Positions 10,397-20,652 of a stretch of 64,000 nucleotides of DNA are shown piece by piece. Position numbers and translations under genes: made by a program. The notes below the pieces were generated by a model, which saw only the letters and a list, made by a program, of their open reading frames with translations, was not told the origin of the DNA and did no database searches. How positions within the stretch are numbered: the first letter of the stretch is position 1; the number at the start of each line of letters is the position of its first letter. This DNA is from Clytia hemisphaerica (Eukaryota > Cnidaria > Hydrozoa > Leptothecata > Clytiidae): contig CACVBU010000250.1 in the NCBI GenBank assembly GCA_902728285.1, positions 832,145 to 896,144 on the forward strand, read 5' to 3'.

Positions 10397-11011
10397 AGTG
10401 AGTCGCAAACGTTGTGAATAACCTTTTTTTTAATTGAAAAAATGTCATGGTATTTCTAAGAAAGTTTTACTTTGACACTTTTTTGAGTCCCGAAGAAAGA
10501 AAATTATGCGTATTTAAATTTAAAAGCGATTTAAAAACTCAACCAAACTTAAAAGCTCTCTCAAAAATCTTGAAAACATTAGTTACAGGTAGCTACTTTT
10601 ATTATACAATGGTTTGAAAGAAATGTAATGTTACAATAAATATACCGGGTCTCACTTTTGACGTTTGGTGGCCCACTGAGACCGAACAAAGCCTGGTTTG
10701 AACTCAAAACCACTGTTATTAGAAAGAAGAAGATAGCCTAACTTAAATTTTGATGTTTAATTCTTTAAGTTTGGTCAAGTGGTTGTCAAGATATGAGCTT
10801 TTGAAGTCAAAATTCACTTGTGAAAAACATGTAAAAAGGGCATCAAATTTATGCTTTGATGATTGGTTAAAAAAATGCAAAAATTACGACAGCTCAGCGT
10901 TTTTGAAGCAGCGATTCAGACCTCGGAAAAATATAATGTCAATCTGGTTTTACGACCAAAGTTTTTTGAGCCACCTGGTACAATTATAAGTATATAATAA
11001 ATAATAATTAC
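10397..11011. other. Non-coding; possible downstream intron or 3' region of the 11-13.6 kb gene
   Basis: No exon was recognised. The last visible exon of the minus-strand neighbour ends with a good GT donor at 11011-11010, so at least one more exon should lie below it; I could not find it here. Confidence 0.35.
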
Positions 11012-13598
11012 CTGAATTTCACAGGAGATACTGATGAAACTCGTTGAGCTTTCAGGGCAGGTTTATCCCTTTTCGCCATTGATTCTTCGTGACGGCGATC
11101 AAGTTTCCGTATGAGTTCTGTCAATTCAAGGGGACGATCTTTCAGGGTTTTCCTTTTAAACGAGTTGTTTGCGCCATCCTCTTCATCCGTCATGTCATTC
11201 GGGTTTACACCGGCCCACAATTCCTCCTCCCGACCATCCTTGATATATTTTGTACGTGCATTATAAAGCTAAAATGGAAGTTAAAAGGAACTGAAAGCTT
11301 TTCTTTTCCTTCCTCTGAGTTATATCAACCAATGATTGTTTGAGAAGAGACAATATGTGACCCCCCAAGCGATTTGGAGTACATTAAAAATGAGACCCGT
11401 CTTGGTGCGGACAGATCGATAAAATGTGCGGCAAAAAAGCGGCGAAAAGATTACCGTGCGGTAAAATGATACCTTTGTATCTACCAGAAATTATCCAAAA
11501 ATCTTTCCTAGAAATTCCATTCAAACGCACTTGATCGGCCACTAAAGAGCACCATTAGAATAAGTGCGGTCATGGTGCGGACATTTTTGTTTTTATTGTT
11601 TTGCTTGTTTGAGCTCGAGGCTGAAATTCTTACGGCAATCGAAAGAAATATAAACAAACGGCGGGGACCGCACCATCGTCCACTTTCGTCGGCACTTTGT
11701 CTGCACGGATCATACAGTACTGTGCGGTCTTCTGGCCGCTTTTTTCAGCTTTTAGTCGCACAATTAACCAGTCCAAAAGCGGCAGAGGCATGACCGCACC
11801 AATACCGGTCTCATATTTAATGTACTCCAAATCGCTTGGGGGTCACATATCTTGTACGCACTAAAACAAGTGTGAGCTTAGTTTAGAGTTTTGATTACCC
11901 ACGACGTAATTTTTTGTGAGGCTAGCTTAAGCATTTAAGGTTGCAAAGCTTACCCGTTGTTTTCTGGAACGATATTTCTTCTTAAGCTTGTCTTCTCTGT
12001 ATTTCCCTGGATCATTCAGCTCTGCATCGTGTTCGCGTTTAATTGATGTAAAATGTGTCTTCAAACCCGCTGTAAGAAAAGTCCAATCAGTATATTCATT
12101 CACATTTATAATTAGGAACCTAAATTTACCACCTAAATTGTTATCACTTCGTTTTTCTAATTACAATAATAAACCAATACATATTATGATCGACGGTTGT
12201 AGTCATCCTTAGCCAAGCTTGGCAAAGTTTTCATTGACTCTGCTTATTTCAGTAAGAGATGAGGTAAAGATACAGATTAAAAGTAGTCCCATGTGTTACC
12301 TAAAATCACATCTTCAGGTTGTTTTCCCTTCAACTGGGCATGAATGTCCGCAAGGATTTGGTCCGTTATGTTCCCATTAACCTCTGAATTCCATCTAACA
12401 GAAACAAAAGAAAAAATACTTTGTTAATCAAAAGGTGATACAACGTCAAAATAACTACCAAAATGACTGTTCGTTTCACTCGAATAGATACTTTAAATTG
12501 TAAGACTTGAATTGTTACAAAGTTTACCAAACTGTTATAAATTGGACCTAAAATGCAAACAAATCAAAGAATTATACAACTTACTGTTCAAGTAATTCCA
12601 TTTTTCTTCCTCTGGGCACAAACCATAAGTCCGCACGATCCTTTTCTAAACAAGAAAATAATGTCTATGAGCTATGAAAATTTCAAAATTTCTAGCATAA
12701 AACTTTCCAAAAGTTAATTCTAACTCACCCCTGTATCACCAATCCCAAGATAGCCCTACTTTAAAGGTATTAGGTCTCAAAATCAAAGTGGGCAGAGGGG
12801 TACCAAGCCCCCCTTAAAAATGACACCCCCTCTTTTAGCAGCTGTCTTGAAAAAGCAACATACTCCATCAAGAGTTGTAGAAACAAGAGTTTTTGCTTCA
12901 TTTAAAAGAATGGAAATATAATAATTGTTGAGAAATTTAAAAGTGAATGGAAAACACTCTTTTGCAAGTTGCCAAATCTTCCAAGCCCCCCTCTTTTTGT
13001 CCAAGCCACCCCTTTTATTTGAAATTTTCACAAGCCCCCCTTCTTTTAAATTCAGTAAAATCTCAAAAAAAAACTCAAATCCAAATTAGCAACTTTTTTC
13101 TTCTGCAATAAAAAATAACAGAAAGCCTTGCAAATCTGAGAAATGCCTTTATTGTCAATTTAAGAATGAAAAATGTTTTTAGCCCATTTTAAGCTTTTGG
13201 TTCATAAGCAACCTTACAAGCAACTCCAGGCCTGACCCTAAAAATGGAGTTGCTTATTAAAAAAGAGGACCAAACTACAAATGTGGGTTTTTTTTTGCTC
13301 CTTCAAGTGACGATGATAAATGAAAATATTAGTGACAAAACTAAATTTAAACCATTGGAAAGTCTTTAGTAATATTAATTTAGGGTAATGAATCAAAGTC
13401 CTGCAAAGTCTTACCTGCAAAAATTTTGGAACAGTTACTTTTGTTGATTTTTTAATTGTTTCCAGGTGCTGGCTCAATTTGTTTTCGATGGATTGAAGTT
13501 TTGTTTCGAGGGCTTCATTCTTTTCCCCTTGGCTTTTAACTAGTTCACCAACATTCCTGATAGATTGGGATATTGTGTCTCCCATGTTCGTGATTTTC
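11012..13598 (-). CDS. Unrecognised multi-exon gene with coiled coil and charged basic C-terminus (partial)
   Basis: Five exons join in phase: 13415-13598, 12595-12645 (or starting at 12640), 12300-12394, 11954-12069 and 11012-11268, all with GT-AG borders. The first holds MGDTISQSIRNVGELVK and a heptad-like helix (NEALETKLQSIENKL) ending VPKFLQ. The next give ADLWFVPRGRKMELLEQW, GNITDQILADIHAQLKGKQ, LKTHFTSIKREHD and the basic KLKKKYRSRKQR. The last has an acidic GVNPNDMTDEEDG followed by basic sequence. The helical-then-basic layout recalls C14orf93-like proteins, possibly nucleic-acid binding, but that is a weak guess. The gene continues past 11012. Reading straight from exon 1 requires the 12640 acceptor, or an unseen exon in between. 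No stop or frameshift was met, so it may be a living host gene; introns hold mobile elements. Confidence 0.6.
11353..11850. mobile_element. MITE-like element with long inverted ends ATATGTGACCCCC
   Basis: The left end ATATGTGACCCCCCAAGCG and the right end (reverse complement ATATGTGACCCCCAAGCG) match for more than 50 bases, continuing through GATTTGGAGTACATTAAA and into GAGACC and TTGGTGCGG. Inside, GTGCGG and GCGGT words recur. Size is about 498 bp with no coding function. It sits in the intron between the 11954-12069 and 11012-11268 exons, so it is spliced out of that gene. Confidence 0.8.
12775..13050. repeat. C-rich repeat related to the 13800-14218 element
   Basis: It contains AAGCCCCCCTT, CACCCCCTCTTTTAG and CAAGCCCCCCTTCTTTT, and a segment CCCCTTTTATTTGAAATTTT like CCCCTTTTAATGAAAATTT of the element at 13800-14218. 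Clear terminal repeats were not found, so it is probably a decayed or truncated copy. It lies in the first intron of the minus-strand gene. Confidence 0.45.
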
Positions 13599-13799
13599 CT
13601 AAAAATTAAAGAAACAGTTATAATGTTATTCAAAGATAAAATGTAATTATCAATAGGACTGCAGTACAAATTAAAGAAATTCATCTGAATTCCAGTTAAA
13701 AAAATCATTGCATTACTTTTTTGTTAATAGATAATCAATGATACCTATAATAATTTAGGGTATTATAATTAAGGTTAAAATACGAAAAAGTAATATACT

Positions 13800-14218
13800 C
13801 ATAGTGCGGAAAGGGGTCTGATTCCCTTCTTGGCATCCCCCCCAACCTTTAAAAATGCCTATCCCCCAAGGGATTTGGGCTAAATTTTCGAAAATATATA
13901 GTGAATAGTGCGATCCGATAATCCCCTTCTCGCTGCTACCCCCTTGTAAAAATCAATTCCCTTGTTTTCTCTCTCTATTTGTTTATGGTAAAAAGTGAAG
14001 GGAAACAGTAAAGAAAAATGAAGTCTGGCAAATATAATACCACTTTTTAGTGAAAATGAAGTAACAGTGTTGGAAAATAATCTACAAAATATGTGAGCCC
14101 CCTTCTTAAACAAGCCCCCCTCCTTGCTATCCCCCCCTTTTAATGAAAATTTCTGATCCCCCTTCTTCACTTTTTTGGAAGGTGTCATCCCCCCTTAAGA
14201 AAGGGGGTCCGAACTATG
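13800..14218. mobile_element. MITE with 5-bp target duplication ATACT
   Basis: The ends are inverted: CATAGTGCGGA on the left and TCCGAACTATG on the right (CATAGTTCGGA reversed). Identical ATACT flanks stand at 13795-13799 and 14219-14223, a clear target-site duplication. The 419-bp body is rich in CCCCC(T) runs and encodes nothing. It lies between the kinase gene and its minus-strand neighbour. Confidence 0.85.
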
Positions 14219-14223
14219 ATACT

Positions 14224-14555
14224 TTTTTCTTTGTTACTGTTGTTTCTCTTCTTTTAAATGTTAATGTCATTTTTCAAATGTCGCTAAAAAATAAGTCATT
14301 AAAACAATTTAAATAGACTGCCATAACAAAAACACACATGAAAAACAACAAAATGACAAAGATTTTTCTCTTTTGATATCCAAAAATATATAAAATTGTA
14401 AACTTTTCCTAAACCGTGTAATTAGAGACTCAAATCCATGAAATTAGGAATTGATCACACTGTTTTTGTAACAGCTAAGCTTTAGAGAAATAGCTTAGGA
14501 AAAATATCATCATACTATTGAAGGTAAAATACCAAAGTAATAAAAATGTGCAATA
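14224..14555. other. Short gap downstream of the kinase, nothing recognised
   Basis: AT-rich, presumably the 3' untranslated and termination region of the minus-strand kinase. No other feature was seen. Confidence 0.35.
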
Positions 14556-17500
14556 TCATTTCATTTTCACCAACACAGTCAATGCTGTTTTAATGGGGAT
14601 TCGAAAATCTGCCTCGTTTACTTTCATACTTCTTCCTAGTTCTACAACTTGGTCACAAGGCACAAGAGCATATAAATGTTTAAGTATGTGTCCAAGAGAA
14701 AATATATCGGTTTGAACGCTTTGTTTTGATCCTGGTATGTTTCTCAGTTCATATGCAATGTGACGATGATATGTATTGTATTTTTTTGCAGTGTCACTTC
14801 CTGGTTGAATATTGTATGTTTTTGGATTGGAAAAGTGTGTAGCTTTTCCAAAATCGATCAGCTTCACACAGGTGTTTATAAATACAAAATTATCAGCTTT
14901 TAAATCATTATGAAGTATCTTGAAAGAGTGAAGTACCATGACAGAATTCAAAACATCAATGAATATGAGCTTCAGTTGGGAAAAATTTGTCAATTGTTTC
15001 ACTTTACGGTATAAAGTAGGGGAAGCTTCCAATGTTTCTTGATTACCAAGGAATTCCATCAAACTCCAGGGGATTAAGGCGGGTCAAAAAGCTTGCAGCT
15101 TTACAAATCAATTTCAGAAGCTCATTTTGGGCTCAAACGAAGCGTATGACTAAGTAGAATAAGATTCAGTCTAGGCATATGTTTTGTCATTTTGAAATTT
15201 TGAGTAATTCGCAAAAATCCTCAATTTTGCGCTATTTTGATGACGTCATAAAGATTGAAATTCCAATAACTTTTGATAGAATTATCAAAATAATTTCAAA
15301 TTTTGACCAAAGATGCATATTATTAATGTTTTCAGAATTAGAAAAAAATTTCAACGAAATTTGATGATGTCATCACTTTTCGGCCAAAAAAACTAAAATC
15401 CTTAAAAAATGCTGACGTCATCAAGATTTTAAATTTTTTCTAAAATCGTTTGAAGATTTGCCTTGAAATGCATCTTTGGTGAAAATTTGAAATTATTTTG
15501 ATGATTTTATCAAAAGTTATTGGAATTTGAATTTTTATGACGTCATTAAACTATCGCAAAATTGAAGATTTTTGCGAATTACGCAAAATTTTTAGATAAA
15601 AAAACATCTGCCTAGACTGGGTCTTATTCTACTTGGTTATACGTTTCATTTGAGCCCAAAATGAGCTTATGAAAATGATTTGTAACGTTCCAAGAATTTT
15701 GACCTCCACGGACCCGCCTTATTCTCCTGGAGAAATAGAAAAGGGCTGTAAAATTCCAAAGATGTATGGGAAATATTTTTCACCAGAAATGGTCATTCCT
15801 ACAACAGCCTCACTTAAAACATCATATTTAGACGATGTTTCATCTGACATTGTTTTGCAAGCGACCACAATATTGAGCCTTTTTAATCTAAAAGCTTTCA
15901 CATTTCCAAATTGACCATTGCCTATTGTACCATTTTCAATTTCAATAACATCTTCTTCGTGAAAGATGGGTATCTCTGATAGTAAATCTGAAGTCTTTTT
16001 GCCTCTATTATGTTTGGGTACTTTAGGTTTTGTTGTTTGGCATAAACCAGTGGCAATGCATGTTTTATATTCTTTAGTAGATGTTATATTGTTATATCTT
16101 AAACTATGCTTTGCAAGAAGTCGACTTTGTCGATTCTACAACATCCTCCAGACATTGAACCTTCTCCTTTTCTTCATTTAACTTTTCATTATAATTTTTC
16201 TTTGTTGATTCTACAACATCCTCCAGGCATTGAACTTTTTCCTGTTCTTTAGTTAGATTTTCATCATAGGTTTGGTGGGCCTTCCATAACTGTTTCCTTT
16301 GTTTTTTCTTCAAATTCTTCATTGTATTTTTAAATTTTTTCTTTTCCCTGAGTTTAGAAAAAATGGACATTCTTTTTTTCCAATAAAAATATATAAGACC
16401 AACCACTGCCCAGTTAATCTAAATGTTATGTGTTCTTCATGTCAACTTACGTTTAAAGGGACATCAGTGAAAATTAAAAACCATTTTTTCATTTTTGTTT
16501 GTTTTAGAAGCAAACCTTTTAATTCTAGGTCAAAAAATCTGAATAGTTCAAAAGAAGATTTCAATTAAATTTTAAATAAAATTAAAACCTACCTGTAAAG
16601 TTCACCTTCATTGACATTGCTGCCCGTAGGTGTGACAACATCTCATGAACCAATGCAATTGTTGCTTGGGGTGTTTAGTCCTCGGTTGCGTAGTTGAGTG
16701 TTTTCATGGATACTGCAAACTCAAAATAATATCTTATTAACATACTAAACAAATATGGAATTTTAAAAATACTTCATAATATTGCAATGGGAACTTTGTT
16801 TTGCTGCTTGAAATTTCACTGGCTCATACCGCAGTAAACAGTCATAAAGGTTAACTTGCATCACTGGACTGATGAAGGAGAATTGACAGTCCAACTGAAT
16901 TATACAAGCAATTTTACACTTAATGCCATAAGAGGTCTGCTTTGATGCTACTGTTTAATAAGGGGAAATGAAAACATCATAAATTACCGTGGGGTCTTGT
17001 CCAATGATTGGTTTCCAATGTCAGAATCTTCGTCACCACTAAATCCATTAAATGAATTGCTTAACTTATGCATTGGATCTTCACGTGATCTGGAAAAAAT
17101 TTATTATTCATAAAATAAGACACCTAATTCTACTTCAGGTTCCTGGTATAAATAAATGCAGGATTAAAAAAAATTTCAAATTCCAATAAACATTGGAAAA
17201 CCTAATTGCTAAGAGTTAAAAAACTGAAAATAGAGGAAAAATAGACTAAAATCCGATTATTAAGAGTACGCGCAGTAGAGCAATTAAAATTTCATGGGTT
17301 AGCTTTCAAATTCCTTTCCTTCTTTAGAACTGAAAAGCTGAAAGTTCATCCACAAGATTTTTCAGGGACTTAATTTTGTGAAGGGTTTTGTTATTTCACA
17401 TAATTTGGGCATTTTATTAAAAACTATTTTGCCATGGTAAGGCTTCTTCAAATGGGGAACTAAATTTTAAGCACACAAGATAATATCCCACAAAATTTTA

Positions 17501-17613
17501 TCACATATTAATAAAGGAATTTTCTTACCTGGATTTCTTAGCCTCCAAGCAAGCAGACGCAGATGCTAAGGACGTTGATGTTGCTGATGAATTAAGTACT
17601 GGACTTTTTGCCA
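14556..17613 (-). pseudogene. Multi-exon protein kinase gene, disrupted
   Basis: Exons join in phase: 17529-17613, 16988-17089, 16593-16712 and one starting at 16347, giving a Ser-rich stretch, SREDPMHKLSNSFNG, ELYREKKKFKNTM and two near-identical coiled-coil repeats (EKVQCLEDVVESTK). The kinase N-lobe (15733 to about 16000) shows the glycine loop GTIGNGQFGNV and VACK lysine; the C-lobe (14556-15063) shows HNDLKADNF, DFGKA, IAYELRN and a truncated-looking end. HND in place of HRD occurs in some invertebrate kinases. Three lesions: an in-frame TGA at 16643-16645, a one-base frame change near 16130 between the coiled coil and the kinase, and a 669-bp element in the hinge. Removing the element with a 2-base duplication restores SILMEFLGN. 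A possible first exon (MPSSTEFPSP) ends at a donor near 18260, but its phase does not fit the next exon directly. Confidence 0.75.
15064..15732. mobile_element. Long-inverted-repeat element inserted in the kinase hinge
   Basis: Both ends begin CTCCAGG, then TTAAGGCGGGTC on the left and (reverse complement) ATAAGGCGGGTC on the right. The arms stay similar for about 300 bases: AGCTCATTTTGGGCTCAAA, AAGTAGAATAAGA, CAGTCTAGGCA, TGACGTCAT and CAATAACTTTTGAT all occur in inverted order. AAA stands on each side, so the target duplication is 2 or 3 A/T bases. No coding capacity. It separates the two lobes of the kinase at what was a continuous exon. Confidence 0.88.
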
Positions 17614-18570
17614 CTAAAAATAAATAAAGTCTATAGAAAGCATCGTGACCCAAGAGACCTTACTCTATGGACCACCTAACAATTTTATTCTTCCTCTCTC
17701 ATAGGTGGACTATTTACCCTACATGCAAAAAATATGTCTTGACAATGCCTTTTTAATCAAATTTCTATTTATTGTGAGTAGAGTAAATGTCTAATAAACC
17801 GGTAGTGTAATTTCTGTGAGCCAGAGCAGAAATCCATCTGAGTTGGAAGAATTGTGAACTGAACGAGAAGTTCTGAGAGATTACCAAGATTTAGGGAAGT
17901 AAACTTCTTTTGTCACCATATGTAATGTCAAAATAGATATCAGGTTTTAAGGCTCACTTGAAAAAAGCAGCACATACAAAAAGAAGTGTAGACCCAGATA
18001 TTCTAATTGCCATCATCATATCAAAACAATAGACAACATAAGGATGTTAAACTGATTTGGTCTATCTATGCTCAGGAAACACAAGGTTACATGCCAGGTC
18101 TCAAGGCAGCCTAGAATAGGGAGCACATACACAAATGAGAGTAGACCCAGGCAATGTTTATGTTGTGTTTCATTCGCTATTTTATTCTACTTTAATGTCT
18201 ATACTCTACAGCAATCAGTCAGTTCGTAGAAATCACTTTCGAAATCAAACTAAAAGCTTACCAGGGAGATGGAAATTCCGTTGATGATGGCATGTTGTAT
18301 TCAATAATATAACAATAGTGACAAAAGACAATTAAGTTGACGATTAAATCGAAGAGAATATTGACGACAAGACAACAGTTGCTCGATTACGAAAGGAAGG
18401 AACTCCGTGCAGTCACGCGGGAATATGGTGTAACTTGGTCACTCTCACTTAGGCACGTCTATCATTCACTTTCATCAATTGTATTTGCGTGCGACTGACC
18501 AAGTATCCTATTTTAGCCTCTCTCCGCTTAGCGTTCTAGAAGCTAAAAAAATGGTAGCCGTATTAGCGTA
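17614..18570. other. Upstream region of the kinase; nothing further supported
   Basis: A donor-like GTAAGC near 18262 (minus) follows an ATG reading MPSSTEFPSP, a possible kinase first exon. The rest shows no exon, repeat or RNA gene that I can support. The promoters of the divergent kinase and of the plus-strand zinc-finger exon at 18571 would lie here. Confidence 0.3.
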
Positions 18571-18816
18571 ATGGTAGTGGCACGCCAGCAGCAAAGTTGC
18601 ATTTTCGAGATTGAATCTGTACATGTTAGAAATCTGTCCAACGAAAAAATTTGCCCTCGTTGTAATGAAGAACTCAGCAGACAAGCACTTCATCGTCATA
18701 AGCAGCTTTACTATAGAAATGGCTTTTGGAAAAAGAAAAAAAGTGGTAAACAAGGTAAGATGTTTTTGTAGTTTTAATTATATATCTAGTTCAGTTAGGT
18801 CGATAGCTTAACTCGC

Positions 18817-18900
18817 AGTATACGTCGATATCGTCATATACACCGATATTGCTGTATACAACGAGTGACGCTCGACGTATACACCGATATCGGCTTATAT
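18817..18900. repeat. Short cluster of TATACACCGATAT / GATATCG words
   Basis: GTATACGTCGATATCG, ATACACCGATATTG and GTATACACCGATATCGG follow each other within 85 bases and are partly self-complementary. It lies in the intron after the zinc-finger exon. No function can be given. Confidence 0.4.
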
Positions 18901-19882
18901 ATTACTCAGGTAAGTTATGGCATGTCTCAAAAACCTGAAAATTACCATAATTTTTGAAGGCTATTAGCCGGCAGAAAATGAGCAAACCAATGATTTACTA
19001 CGAAGGATATCATAATGAAGTTTCACTGTAGGGGTGTTACCTAATTGTTTTCGCCCTCATTTTCGCGAAAAACCGTAAAAACTAAAAAGTGCTGACGTCA
19101 GCAAAACTTGTTTTTTTAATAACTCCAGTTTGGCTAATGGTAGAAACATGAAATTTGGACCAACGTTGTGTATTATTAAAAGGATCATTTTGCAAAAAAA
19201 AAATTTTCAAAGTTTTGCTTTCGTCAGCAGAAATCTGCAAAATACGAAATTTTGCAAAAAAGTGCTGATGTCAGCAAAATTTCAAAAAGGAAATTTAGGT
19301 TTAGGAAATTAGTCGGACATTTTTACCTGCACTTTTTAAGCTCTTCAAATATTGTTTTTTAAAGTGCTTATAATATAACCACACATATCCTGAAACAATT
19401 AAAAAAAAAACACATAGGTTTTCTATTTTGTAGGGAGATTCACACAAAACTCCTACACAAATCAAACATTCAAGTGTTTTTCTTTTTAATCGTTTTTAAC
19501 AACTTAAAAGTCATTAAATTGTTCACGACATTCACAATTGAACTATTTTATTGTCTCTCATTAATAGCAACAGAGTAAAAGTACAAAATAAAAGTGACAA
19601 AAAATCAAATTTCTAAAAGAAAATCAAACAAAAATTCTACCATTGTATAATACCGTGGTATATCAAGAATTGTTCAATGGCTGTTTTGCCTACTGGTATA
19701 TAATAATCAAAATTATATCCACATGGGGAACTCCTAAAAGAAAGTAGACAGGTAGAGAAGACTAAATTGGGTTTTTAAAATCAGCTTGGAGCATAAAAAC
19801 CTGCAGGACACCATCTTTTTACAGAAATATTTTTATCCATGATAATTTTGTCTTACTTTAAAGCATTATATTTTGTTTTAGC
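18901..19882. other. Intronic or intergenic DNA with two GCTGACGTCAGCAAAA-like words
   Basis: AAAAAGTGCTGACGTCAGC at about 19084 and AAAAAGTGCTGATGTCAGC at about 19257 form a direct repeat around a region with no gene. They carry the TGACGTCA core found in the fold-back elements of this window. Confidence 0.4.
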
Positions 19883-20652
19883 ATGATGTTATGGCTCCAG
19901 AAGAAAATTTTAATGATAATGGAAATGATGACCTTGATGATCTTGTAATATCAATGATTTCTTCTTATTTACAGGACGATACTCCAGATCACAGAATTGA
20001 TGCAGAAGTTTTGGATGATACTGATTCGTGTGACGAATTTGAAGATACCCCTCAAAACGAATCAATTATTTTTGATGATGGAAACGAAAAAATCATTATT
20101 ATGCTTATGTACCAACCTTTTGCCCTTCAAACAACATACTCAATTTCAGACAATGTTATGGGGATCTTGTTGAAATTGTTCCACTCGTTTTTGACACAAT
20201 TGAAGTCGCATGACGGTGTTGATGATAAGTTTTTGAAAAGTTTTGCGGGATTTATTTTTGCGAATTTTTGTTTTTGAAAAGTTTTGAATACATGATTTAT
20301 TTTTGTGAATGGGGGCCAAATCCGCCCAAATAAATTACTAAGTCAAGTTGCTTAAGATGTTGGCCATTTTTCAGGGTTGAACCCTTAGCAACTCACTTGC
20401 TTATAAAAAATGTGTATATGGGAACCTTATTTACTGTATTTAAGTGTCTACATTAGCAATATACTTTTCCAGTCACTGTATTTTTATAGTGTCTACATTT
20501 TAAACACAGGCTGTACTTTCCAATCTTTTTACTACGAAGTGAAGCTAAAGCATTGTCACTTTTTTGGTCTTGGCATTGCAATGAACGTTTAAAACAATTA
20601 ACAAAAGGTTCGAAAACATTGTGCGATTATTTACGTTTTATTCTATTGACAG

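Larger units (their letters stand above)
18571..20277 (+). pseudogene. N-terminal part of a transposon-type zinc-finger protein
   Basis: Exon 1 (18571 to about 18746) starts MVVARQQQSC and contains a finger, CPRCNEELSRQALHRHKQLY, then WKKKKSGKQ and a donor GTAAGA. A second open segment from an acceptor at about 19883 reads an acidic stretch (DDLDDLVISMISSYLQDD, DDTDSCDEFEDT) and a hydrophobic helix (MYQPFALQTTYSISDNVMG, ILLKLFHSFL), ending at 20277. From memory, a C2H2-type head, an acidic linker and a helix of this kind open a protein family common in cnidarian and fish genomes and probably transposon-encoded. The downstream part is missing. The exon phases do not match without an extra exon or an indel, and the second segment ends in a run of Phe codons, so this is probably a broken copy. 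Confidence 0.45.
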
